Assembly: GCA_022447225.1 (NCBI GenBank)
Contig: JAKVAZ010000001.1
Location: 1 to 64,000 of the forward strand
From: Fuerstiella sp.
GTDB taxonomy: Bacteria; Planctomycetota; Planctomycetia; Planctomycetales; Planctomycetaceae
DNA length: 64,000 nucleotides
Reading direction: 5' to 3'
Shown here: piece by piece, positions 18,300-26,338 of the stretch
Layout of the letters: each line of letters begins with the position of its first letter
Position numbering within the stretch: position 1 is the first letter of the stretch
Translations under genes and position numbers: made by a program
The notes under the pieces: generated by a model
Databases searched by the model: none
Told to the model about the DNA's origin: nothing
What the model saw: the letters and a program-made list of their open reading frames with translations, nothing else

Positions 18300-20321
18300 T
18301 CATCGCAACTGAGCTTCAAGCTTTTCCTGACAGGCAGTGACAATGTTCCCAACGGCTGCATCAACTTCGTCAGCAGTGAGAGTCCGGTCGGGAGCCCGAA
18401 AACCGGCACTCAGTACATAGGATTTACAGCCGGCATCAATCTGACTTCCACGGTATTGACCACCAAATGACACGCTGGTTAACAGGTTACCACCGGCAGC
18501 CTGAGCCACGTCAGCCAGTTCAGCCCAGTTCACCGTTTCCGCCAGCACAAAATTCAAATCCCGCGAAATCCCGGGAAATCGAGGAGGTGGCGTTGAACGA
18601 CGATGCGGCTCATACAGTTCTTCCAGCAGCATCACGTCGAGTTCGGCCACGGAAACGCCGCTCTGTAATCCCAGCTGATCAGCGGCGGACCGGTCCAGTT
18701 CTCCCATATAACCAAGTGGTTGCCCGTTCAGAGTCAGTTGTGCGCCCCGTCCGTCAGCCAGCCCCCGGACATCGCTCGGCTGAGTGGTCAGCAAACTCCC
18801 TGGAATCAAATCCCGCACCAGCGTCTCCACAACACCCTTCAGCCCCAGGAAATCCCGACCACTCACCATTCCCACCGTCATGGGTTCTGCTTCCCGTTCG
18901 GGTTTTCCATCCCCGGCCGAAAGGTAAACCCGAGCCACCTCAAACAACTCCGCATTCGGGGTGCCAGTCCGTTCGTTCTGGCGACGACACTGCAGTAAAC
19001 TGGGCACCAGACTCTGCCGCAGCTGATTTTCCAGACTCCGGGTGGAATGATCGACCGCCACAACGGGTCGATCTCCTCGCGGGCGAAACAGCAGCTGAGT
19101 CGCCTCACTGACAAACGATAGCGTCAGCGCCTCAAAAAAACCACAGGCTGTCAGGTGCGAACGAATTCGGTCCCCTGTCTGTTCGCGCCGACTGCGAGAC
19201 GTCGCCGTGACCGGCAGCATGGCGTCATCCGGTATCCGGTCGTAACCGTGAATTCTGGCCACTTCTTCGATCAGGTCGCATTCGCGGGTGATGTCCAGTC
19301 GCCAGTCAGGAATGAGGAACGAAGCTTCGGTCTCCGACTGATCCGTGCATTCCAGTCCCAGACGACTGAGAATCGAAACACACTCATCAGCAGGGATTTC
19401 CATGCCCAGCAACCGCCTGATTTGATGGAATCGCAAAGTAACCGGCTGGACAGACTTTGGTTTACGGTCTCCGGCAACCACCGAACCTGCTAACAGCTGC
19501 CCGCCGGCAGTCTGCAGTATAAGTTCGCAGCAGCGACGAGAGGCCCAGTCCATATTTTGCCGATTGACGCGACGTTCAAACCGATACGAGGACGGGCTGT
19601 GCAGTTTAAGTGTCCGTGCCGTTGACCGAACGGACACCGGGTCAAAAGACGCCACTTCAATCAGGACATTGGTCGTGCCGTCTGAAATTTCGGTTTCCAA
19701 TCCGCCCATCACACCCGCAACCGCCACCGGTCCCACTTCATCCGCGATCACACAGGCCTCAGCCGGCAGCAGATAATCACGCTGATCGATCGCCGTGATT
19801 TTTTCACCGTCGAGGGCCTGTCGTACGATCACCGATGACCCGTTGAGCTGATCGAAATCAAAAGCATGCAGCGGCTGACCGCATTCCAGCATCACATAGT
19901 TCGTCACGTCGACCACATTGTTGACACTGCTGATCCCGGCAGCCGCCAGCCGATCTCGCAACCAGTCCGGACTGGGGCCGATGCTGACTCCCTGAATCAC
20001 ACGAGCATGATATTCGTGACACAAGTCCGGACAGTCGATCCGTACGGAAGCGGCACTTGAGCAGGCATCTTTGGACTCCGCCACCTCAGCCGCAGGAATG
20101 CTGAGCGGCGTGTTGAACAATGCAGCAACTTCCCGGGCAACACCGATATGCCCAAGACAGTCCGGGCGATTGCTGGTGACTTCCAGATCAATCGCCAGAT
20201 CATCGCCCACCGGCTGCAGGCCTTCGAGATTCAGACCCGACATCGTCAGGCGATCCGTAAGATCGTCGACCGAATCGGGAAGAGTTATATATTCAGCAAG
20301 CCAGTTATGACTGACAATCAT
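18300..20321 (-). CDS. pheT: Phenylalanyl-tRNA synthetase beta subunit lacking the N-terminal tRNA-binding domain
   Basis: A 673-residue PheT, some 110-120 residues shorter than the standard bacterial protein (about 790). The start MIVSHNWLAEYI and the phrase TMSGLNLEGLQPVGDDL are family-typical. The chain then passes directly to IDLEVTSNRPDCLGHIGVARE, which in E. coli PheT comes after the EMAP-II-like OB-fold (about residues 40-150). That domain is therefore absent. B3/B4 (editing), B5 and the catalytic-like core follow, and the C-terminal FDX-ACB anticodon-binding domain is intact (PRFPGISRDLNFVL to the end). No pheS is adjacent; pyrE lies 171 bases upstream. Confidence 0.95.
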   Translation of the reverse strand: MIVSHNWLAEYITLPDSVDDLTDRLTMSGLNLEGLQPVGDDLAIDLEVTSNRPDCLGHIGVAREVAALFNTPLSIPAAEVAESKDACSSAASVRIDCPDLCHEYHARVIQGVSIGPSPDWLRDRLAAAGISSVNNVVDVTNYVMLECGQPLHAFDFDQLNGSSVIVRQALDGEKITAIDQRDYLLPAEACVIADEVGPVAVAGVMGGLETEISDGTTNVLIEVASFDPVSVRSTARTLKLHSPSSYRFERRVNRQNMDWASRRCCELILQTAGGQLLAGSVVAGDRKPKSVQPVTLRFHQIRRLLGMEIPADECVSILSRLGLECTDQSETEASFLIPDWRLDITRECDLIEEVARIHGYDRIPDDAMLPVTATSRSRREQTGDRIRSHLTACGFFEALTLSFVSEATQLLFRPRGDRPVVAVDHSTRSLENQLRQSLVPSLLQCRRQNERTGTPNAELFEVARVYLSAGDGKPEREAEPMTVGMVSGRDFLGLKGVVETLVRDLIPGSLLTTQPSDVRGLADGRGAQLTLNGQPLGYMGELDRSAADQLGLQSGVSVAELDVMLLEELYEPHRRSTPPPRFPGISRDLNFVLAETVNWAELADVAQAAGGNLLTSVSFGGQYRGSQIDAGCKSYVLSAGFRAPDRTLTADEVDAAVGNIVTACQEKLEAQLR

Positions 20322-20492
20322 GAGAAGCCAACGATTGTTAACAGGAGTGCGTGAAAAAAACGGCAGGAAAGCTGACCGCCGGCAGAATCAAGCAGTCTAT
20401 CCAACTGCAGCACCAGTCCACCATGCCGGACACCGAAATGCTGAATCCGACCGGCATTTGGCAGCAGAAATCGTAACACAGGCTGTGGCCAA

Positions 20493-21047
20493 CTATCGTG
20501 GCGGGACCTCGATGCCAAAGTCCTGGACAGTAAACAAAGTTGAAAACGGAATTCCACGAGCCTCAAAAGCCTCCTGCCCGCCCTGCAGCCGGTCCACAAT
20601 GCCAATCGCGTGAACGACCTTACAGCCAAAGTCCTCGACTCGGTCCACGGCCTCCAGCGAACTGCCGCCGGTGGTCACCACGTCATCAACAATCACCACC
20701 CGGTCACCCGGCTGCACAGGCCCTTCGACATATTTTTTAGTACCGTGTCCCTTGGCTTCCCTGCGTACCAAAAATCCACGCAGTTCCATATTCTGCGCGG
20801 CAGCAGCGGTGAGGACTCCACCGACAATCGGATCGGCGCCAATCGACATTCCACCAAATCCGGAACAATCAACACCACGCAAAAGGCTCAGGATTCCCTC
20901 AGAAATCTGCAGAAGACCTTCGGCATGCAGGGTCACCTGCTTTCCGTCCAGGTAGTACGAAGATTTTTGGCCGGACGCCAGAGTGAAATCACCGAACTGC
21001 AGAGCACGCTCGCAAATCAGTTCCATGAGTCGTGTGCGATTGTACAT
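20493..21047 (-). CDS. pyrE: Orotate phosphoribosyltransferase PyrE
   Basis: A 184-residue phosphoribosyltransferase that converts orotate plus PRPP to orotidine 5'-phosphate in pyrimidine synthesis. The PRPP-binding motif VVIVDDVVTTGGSSLEA is present, as are SGQKSSYYLDGKQVTL and the flexible-loop lysine region RREAKGHGTKKY. It starts at the ATG at 21045-21047. It is followed on the same strand by pheT after 171 bases and preceded by the lipoprotein gene at 21301-21690 with a 253-base gap, so its own promoter is likely. Confidence 0.96.
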   Translation of the reverse strand: MYNRTRLMELICERALQFGDFTLASGQKSSYYLDGKQVTLHAEGLLQISEGILSLLRGVDCSGFGGMSIGADPIVGGVLTAAAAQNMELRGFLVRREAKGHGTKKYVEGPVQPGDRVVIVDDVVTTGGSSLEAVDRVEDFGCKVVHAIGIVDRLQGGQEAFEARGIPFSTLFTVQDFGIEVPPR

Positions 21048-21300
21048 AACGGGCCTCTGTCAGAACAAAGCTGTTTCCAGATGCAACGATGGTCCAGGAA
21101 AACCTGCATCATAGACATGTTGAACCAGGAGGGAATCCAGACAAACTGAATTCTCATGTGGTGTTGATCAGGCGAACAGACCAGCTGCATTTGGCAATGC
21201 TGTTGAGCTCAGCACGGGGGAGGCCGTCTTACCTGTGTGCCGACACCCTGCAGCCACTCATCACCGAACCAACCCGTGAAAATCCGCAAATTGCGACTGT

Positions 21301-21690
21301 TCAGAACGAAACCAATCGGCGACCCGTTGCCATCAGCGGGTTTTCGCCGGACTCTGCGGTCACCAGCGGATTACGATATTCGCCTGACGTCAGCAGGGGT
21401 TTCATGCTGTCGGGGGAGAATCGGTCGGGTGACTGAGCTCGAGCCGTCTTTGTTTTCTGAGTCAACACGGAAGCCATTTTCTGTGTCGACTCAGACGTCG
21501 TGGTGTCAGTCGAAACAGGCCGGACGGCCAGCTGCCTGGAAATATGTTTCCGATTTGTGTCACCGGCATCCACCGACAGCTGCATCCCCAGAAACGGGAC
21601 ACCACTGTCGCTGTTCATATTCAGGAATGACCGGTTGTACTGACAACCGGAAAGCAGAGCGATCAGCAGCAGAGAAACAAAGTACCGCAT
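21301..21690 (-). CDS. Lipoprotein, unknown function
   Basis: A 129-residue protein with a short signal peptide ending in the lipobox LLSGC (Cys16), so it should be lipid-modified and exported. After the cysteine there is a short motif FLNMNSDSGVPFLGMQLSVD that looks more conserved than the rest, which is polar and probably disordered. I recognise no named family. A second, smaller lipoprotein gene lies 35 bases upstream on the same strand; the two are probably one transcript. Confidence 0.65.
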   Translation of the reverse strand: MRYFVSLLLIALLSGCQYNRSFLNMNSDSGVPFLGMQLSVDAGDTNRKHISRQLAVRPVSTDTTTSESTQKMASVLTQKTKTARAQSPDRFSPDSMKPLLTSGEYRNPLVTAESGENPLMATGRRLVSF

Positions 21691-21725
21691 TGAACTAAAA
21701 ACTCGCGAAGAGACAGGCTGTGGAG

Positions 21726-21866
21726 CTATTCATCGTCCAAAACGGGTTCGGTCAATTTCGGAACATCGGAAACACCATTGAATGCCATCATATTGGACAG
21801 TCGTGCGCAACCGGGCAGCAGAATCAGGCTGACATACAGCAGCAAACATGTCAGTCGTGATTTCAT
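21726..21866 (-). CDS. Small lipoprotein (46 residues)
   Basis: A 46-codon gene starting with ATG at 21864-21866, with AGGA eight bases upstream as ribosome binding site. The product is MKSRLTCLLLYVSLILLPGC and then a 26-residue tail ending PVLDDE. The signal peptide ends in the lipobox LLPGC at Cys20, so the mature protein would be a lipid-anchored peptide of 27 residues. It lies 35 bases upstream of another lipoprotein gene on the same strand. It was too short for common ORF cut-offs, but signal peptide, lipobox and binding site together make it credible. Confidence 0.6.
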   Translation of the reverse strand: MKSRLTCLLLYVSLILLPGCARLSNMMAFNGVSDVPKLTEPVLDDE

Positions 21867-22287
21867 GAGTTTGTCCTACATTAATATGACAAATACCAGG
21901 GTGGATTCTTCCAAATAAAACAGCTCTGACCAGGCAGCCGGGCCGCAATGCGTCGCGGAGGATACTTACGATGGCCCAACCCACCAATGGCAGTCCACGG
22001 GGGCCCGTCACTGGTCCCAGGAAACCGGCGAAGCCTGCCGGTTCTCCGATTCACAAACCGGCGAATACTGCAGAACCGACCCCCTGTTGAGAGGGTCACC
22101 AGGGGGTCCGGCGATGCAAGGAACCGAGGTGGCCACAAACGGCCTCGGAACCAGACCCCGGAAACCGAAAGTTCCGCAGAATTTGTGATCGATTCAGGTA
22201 CCCCGCATGCAGAACATCGTTCGGTTTTCATCGCTCCGACCGGTAAGATACCGACAGAGCGGACGCCGTCACAGAAAGCCCACCAAC
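21867..22287. other. 421-base divergent intergenic interval
   Basis: This lies between the small lipoprotein (minus) and the PSD1-type gene (plus). It contains AACCGGC (22023-22029) and GCCGGTT (22037-22043), a perfect 7-bp inverted repeat, and a second copy of AAACCGGCGAA about 30 bases on. I see no gene in it; the open frames on both strands lack family features. Confidence 0.5.
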
Positions 22288-24711
22288 ATGAAAATGATGT
22301 ACCTGCTGTTGTTTTGCCTGGCATTCAACCTGCCGGCACCCGCCGATGGCGACAGCCAGCAACGTGCGCAGAATCATCCCGCGACTGACTCTCGCAATCC
22401 CTCGACGTTGCCCACGCCAACATTCGAAGACGACATTCTGCCAATCTTTGCCGAAGCCTGTCTGGACTGCCACGGAAGCGAGACACAGGAAGCCCAGCTC
22501 GATCTTCGGACAGCCACGTCGACTCTGCAGGGCGGCGAAAATGGTCATGGAGTCGTACCTGGCGACCCGGAACGCAGCCTGATGCTGGATATGATCGTTC
22601 GAAAGCAAATGCCTCCCGACCAAACGGATCTGCTGACAGAAGATCAGATCAGCACAATTCGTCGATGGATTCAGGCGGGGATCCCGGCAAAGGAAACAGT
22701 CGTTCGGTTGCCGCCGCGCACAATGATTGGCGAATCCGACCGACAGTTTTGGGCATTTCAGACACCTGTGAAAACAGTCCCCCCTGCGGTACACATGGAA
22801 CACCGGGTGCGAACACCCATTGATCGTTTTTTGCTGAAACAACTGGAAGAGAATCACACCTCATTCGCGGCGGATGCTGACAATGCCACTCTGTTGCGGC
22901 GTGCCCATCTGGCCCTGACCGGCCTGCCGCCATCCCCCGAACAGCTTGAGGATTTCCTGGCCGATCAGAGGCCGAATGCCTGGAATCTGCTGATCGACCG
23001 TCTGCTGGAATCACCACGATACGGCGAACGCTGGGGTCGACACTGGCTGGATGCGGTGGGCTATGTAGACAATCGCCTGTTCGACGGCGATCTGGGCACG
23101 ATCTATCCCAATGAAGGCATCTGGCGTTATCGCGACTATGTGGTCGACAGCCTGAATGCCGACAAACCGTACGATCAGTTCCTGACAGAACAACTGGCCG
23201 GAGACCAGCTTGTCGACTGGAAAAATGCGGACGAACTGACCCCCGAAATGTCGGAGAAACTCATTGCCACCGGGTTCTTTCGCAGCATTGAAGATGCCAC
23301 CAGCGAAGCTCAGTACGGACTGGCTAAACGATATGAAGTTGTTTTTGACACGATGACCATGCTGACGTCAGCCGTCATGGGACTCACCATCGAATGCTGT
23401 CGCTGCCACAATCACAAGTTCGATCCCCTGCCTCAGCGGGATTACTACCGGCTGATGGCGTTCCTGGAACCCGCGCTGAATCCTCACGACTGGCTCACTC
23501 CTCAGGAACGCTGGTTGCCAACCGTTTCCGCGAAACGCAGAAAACAGATCGACACTCACAATGAGACCGTCCGGAAGCAAATCGAGAAATTGACCAAAAC
23601 ACGTGACAAAGCAGAATCAAACGACACGGCGGCCGTCAGCAGACTCACCCAACAAATTCAACAGCTGGAACAGACCAAACAGTCTTACGGAAAAATTCAG
23701 GCCCTGTGGGACACAAAAACCATGCCTCAGTCCCGCATCCTGCGACGAGGACAGGTCGAAGCAGCCGGGATGGTTGTGCAGCCCGGGTTTCCTGAAGTTC
23801 TGTCTCAGGACAGCGAATCGGTCCGGCGGCCCGACGAAACAGGTAATGATTCCACCGGACTGCGTCTGGCACTGGCCCGCTGGCTGACGAACCCGAAACA
23901 TCCGCTGACCGCACGCGTGATCGTGAATCGTGTGTGGCATCATCATTTTGGTACCGGAATCGTGGCCACCCCCGGCAATTTTGGACACACGGGCAGTCTG
24001 CCCACCCATCCCCGTCTGCTGGACTGGCTGTCTGTGGACTTCATCGAACACGGCTGGAGTCTCAAACGTCTCCACAAACAGATCATGACATCTACCAGTT
24101 ATCGGCAGTCGTCACTGCCGGCAGCAAACGAAACAATGCCTGACAGACCAGGTGAATGGCTGCTGGCAACCATGCCACTGCGGCGAATGGAATCAGAAAT
24201 CATTCGCGACTGCATCCTGGCCGTCAGCGGTCGACTGGACAGCACCCGCGGCGGACCATCGGTGATGGTCACCACCCCGGTCGACGGATTGTCGCGGATT
24301 GAACAAAACCCCACCCCCACCAGTCATCACCGCAGAAGCCTGTACGTGTTCGCCAGACGCGTGTATCCGCTCAAATTTATGGAAGTGTTCGATTCTCCCA
24401 TTATGCCCGTCAACTGCACGAAACGCATGACATCCACCACCGTGCTGCAGTCGTTTACTCAGCTCAATGACAGCTTTATGCTGGAAAATGCGGCTGCCGC
24501 CGCCCGACGCATTCGCAGGCGGGCGGAACACGATATCTCCGAACAGATTGATGCGGCGTTTCGACTGATCCTTTCCAGGCCGCCTGACACTACAGAATTG
24601 CAGAGATGCACTGATTATTTTAAATCCCGGCACACAGCTGATTCCGACGCAGCCCTGGACGGACTGTGTCACATGCTTTTGTGTACCAACGAATTTCTTT
24701 ACATCCACTGA
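22288..24711 (+). CDS. PSD1-type protein: planctomycete cytochrome C domain (PSCyt1) + DUF1549 (PSCyt2) + DUF1553 (PSD1)
   Basis: An 807-residue exported protein starting with a signal peptide (MKMMYLLLFCLAFNLPAPA). PSCyt1 follows, with one c-type heme motif CLDCH (Cys58, Cys61, His62) and MPPDQTDLLTEDQISTIRRW at its end. DUF1549 begins near RTPIDRFLLKQLEE (about residue 180) and includes SPRYGERWGRHWLDAVGY. A coiled-coil-like polar segment around 425-470 links it to DUF1553, with NPKHPLTARVIVNRVWHHHFG, NFGHTGSLPTHPRLLDWL and a final MLLCTNEFLYIH. Proteins of this type are widespread in planctomycetes, usually next to a DUF1501 gene as here; a role in periplasmic breakdown of complex polymers has been suggested but not shown. 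The DUF1501 gene follows after 20 bases. Confidence 0.93.
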   Translation: MKMMYLLLFCLAFNLPAPADGDSQQRAQNHPATDSRNPSTLPTPTFEDDILPIFAEACLDCHGSETQEAQLDLRTATSTLQGGENGHGVVPGDPERSLMLDMIVRKQMPPDQTDLLTEDQISTIRRWIQAGIPAKETVVRLPPRTMIGESDRQFWAFQTPVKTVPPAVHMEHRVRTPIDRFLLKQLEENHTSFAADADNATLLRRAHLALTGLPPSPEQLEDFLADQRPNAWNLLIDRLLESPRYGERWGRHWLDAVGYVDNRLFDGDLGTIYPNEGIWRYRDYVVDSLNADKPYDQFLTEQLAGDQLVDWKNADELTPEMSEKLIATGFFRSIEDATSEAQYGLAKRYEVVFDTMTMLTSAVMGLTIECCRCHNHKFDPLPQRDYYRLMAFLEPALNPHDWLTPQERWLPTVSAKRRKQIDTHNETVRKQIEKLTKTRDKAESNDTAAVSRLTQQIQQLEQTKQSYGKIQALWDTKTMPQSRILRRGQVEAAGMVVQPGFPEVLSQDSESVRRPDETGNDSTGLRLALARWLTNPKHPLTARVIVNRVWHHHFGTGIVATPGNFGHTGSLPTHPRLLDWLSVDFIEHGWSLKRLHKQIMTSTSYRQSSLPAANETMPDRPGEWLLATMPLRRMESEIIRDCILAVSGRLDSTRGGPSVMVTTPVDGLSRIEQNPTPTSHHRRSLYVFARRVYPLKFMEVFDSPIMPVNCTKRMTSTTVLQSFTQLNDSFMLENAAAAARRIRRRAEHDISEQIDAAFRLILSRPPDTTELQRCTDYFKSRHTADSDAALDGLCHMLLCTNEFLYIH

Positions 24712-24731
24712 TCCTCCGGACACTTTCAGGA

Positions 24732-26159
24732 ATGCAGACGTCATCCTCACGCCGCGATATGCTCGTCCAGTCAGGCCGAGGCTTTGGTTCACTGGCACTG
24801 GCAGGTCTGATGAACGAACAGGGGCTGCTGGGCGCCCACTCGTCCACCCTGCCAAGCACGCTGACGCCCCGACGGAGTGACGTGCCGCCCAGAGCCAAAG
24901 CCGTGATTCAGCTTTTTCAAAACGGTGGTCCGTCGCAAATGGACCTGTTCGATGAAAAACCCGAACTCACACGGCGCAACGGTGAACCCCATCCTGGCGA
25001 TGTGGAAACCTTTCAGCTGGGAAACAAAAACGTCCTGCTCAAAAGCCCGTTCCGCTTTCGTCGGCACGGTGAATGCGGAATGAATCTGGGTGAAACGATT
25101 CCGCAGATTGCGTCCATCGCTGACGACATCTGTCTGATCCGCTCAATGTACACCGAAAACAACAACCACCCGTTCGCAATCAACATGATGCAGTCCGGCA
25201 AAACGTTCGCCGGAAGACCGGCGATGGGATCGTGGGTGTGCTACGCCCTGGGCAGTGAGAACCACAACCTTCCCGGCTATGTGGTTCTGCGTGACCCCGC
25301 CGGCTACAACACGTCCGGAAAAATGGTCTGGGCCAGTGGCTGGCTGCCGTCCATCTTCCAGGGAACCGAATTCAGTTCCGCCGGGACACCCGTTCATCAT
25401 TTGGATCGTCCCGAATCCGTGTCGGCCGAATCGCGGCAGCAAAGCCTGAAACTGCTGGCCGACCTGAACCGACGACACCAGCAACGCTACCCCGGCAACT
25501 CCGAACTGGATGCCCGGATTCAGAACTTCGAACTGGCTGCCCGCATGCAGATGGAAGCCACCAGCGTGCTGGACGTTGCCCGGGAATCGCAAACAACACG
25601 AACCCTGTACGGACTCGACAACCCCACCACGGCTCCCTACGGGCTTCGGTGCCTGATGGCACGCCGCCTGGTGGAAAACGGGGTGAGATTCGTGCAGGTC
25701 TTCCCGCCGCTGAACCCTTCCAATCAGCCGTGGGATAATCACAAAAATCTTGAAGGACAGCTGCCACAGATTTGTGCCCAGGTCGACGGCCCCAGCGCCG
25801 CACTGATCACCGATCTTCAGCAGCGCGGACTGCTGGACGATGTGATTGTGCTGTGGACCGGAGAATTCGGTCGCCTGCCCATCACCGAAAACGCCAACGG
25901 TCGTGACCACAATCGCCACGCCTTCAGTCTGTTTCTTGCCGGAGGAGGATTTCGTTCCGGACATCAAATGGGACAGACGGATGAATTTGGTTACGCAGCC
26001 ATTGAACAGCGTGTGAGTGTCCCCGATCTGCACGCCACACTGCTGCATCAGCTGGGCATCGATCACACGCAGTTGTCGTACGTCCACAACGGACGAGCCG
26101 AACGTTTAACCGACCCCGAAGTCACCAAAGCCCGAATCGTCAAAGAAATCATCGCCTGA
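24732..26159 (+). CDS. DUF1501 family protein, Tat-exported
   Basis: A 475-residue DUF1501 protein. The N-terminus has the twin-arginine signal SSRRDMLVQSGRGFGSLALAG, consistent with export in folded form. DUF1501 belongs to the alkaline phosphatase/sulfatase superfamily; seen here are FQNGGPSQMDLFDEKP, SIADDICLIRSMYTENNNH, WTGEFGRLPITE, GRDHNRHAFSLFLAGGGF and HATLLHQLGIDH, which hold the metal-ligand-type His and Asp residues. The start at 24732 is chosen because it directly precedes the Tat motif; the open frame runs 22 codons further up into the previous gene. It follows the PSD1-type gene by 20 bases, and the two surely form one unit. Confidence 0.92.
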   Translation: MQTSSSRRDMLVQSGRGFGSLALAGLMNEQGLLGAHSSTLPSTLTPRRSDVPPRAKAVIQLFQNGGPSQMDLFDEKPELTRRNGEPHPGDVETFQLGNKNVLLKSPFRFRRHGECGMNLGETIPQIASIADDICLIRSMYTENNNHPFAINMMQSGKTFAGRPAMGSWVCYALGSENHNLPGYVVLRDPAGYNTSGKMVWASGWLPSIFQGTEFSSAGTPVHHLDRPESVSAESRQQSLKLLADLNRRHQQRYPGNSELDARIQNFELAARMQMEATSVLDVARESQTTRTLYGLDNPTTAPYGLRCLMARRLVENGVRFVQVFPPLNPSNQPWDNHKNLEGQLPQICAQVDGPSAALITDLQQRGLLDDVIVLWTGEFGRLPITENANGRDHNRHAFSLFLAGGGFRSGHQMGQTDEFGYAAIEQRVSVPDLHATLLHQLGIDHTQLSYVHNGRAERLTDPEVTKARIVKEIIA

Positions 26160-26197
26160 TCAGGACTCGAACATCCCAACCATCGGGTTTGCAGTCC

Positions 26198-26233
26198 ACC
26201 ATAACCGCCGTGACCACCATAACCACCGTGACT
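26198..26233. repeat. Two tandem 18-bp units; antisense reading encodes a Gly/His/Tyr-rich stretch
   Basis: ACCATAACCGCCGTGACC is followed directly by ACCATAACCACCGTGACT (two differences). On the minus strand the pair encodes SHGGYGGHGGYG within a frame (26063-26347) that begins with a hydrophobic, signal-like segment. Small GGYGG-type exported proteins occur in planctomycetes, but this frame runs 97 bases into the end of the DUF1501 gene, so I annotate only the repeat. Confidence 0.5.
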
Positions 26234-26338
26234 CCCGCACGCTGCTGATCCGCCAAAGCAAATCACCCCCAAAACAAACCACCGCCAAAGCGAACAACGG
26301 CAAACTTCAATCGTCACCCGAATCCGGACAGAAAAATC

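Noticed and set aside
21730-22324. Overlapping minus-strand frames (93 and 147 codons) upstream of the PSD1-type gene
   Set aside because: They conflict with the small lipoprotein frame and have no recognisable features; the lipoprotein in the alternative frame explains the sequence better.
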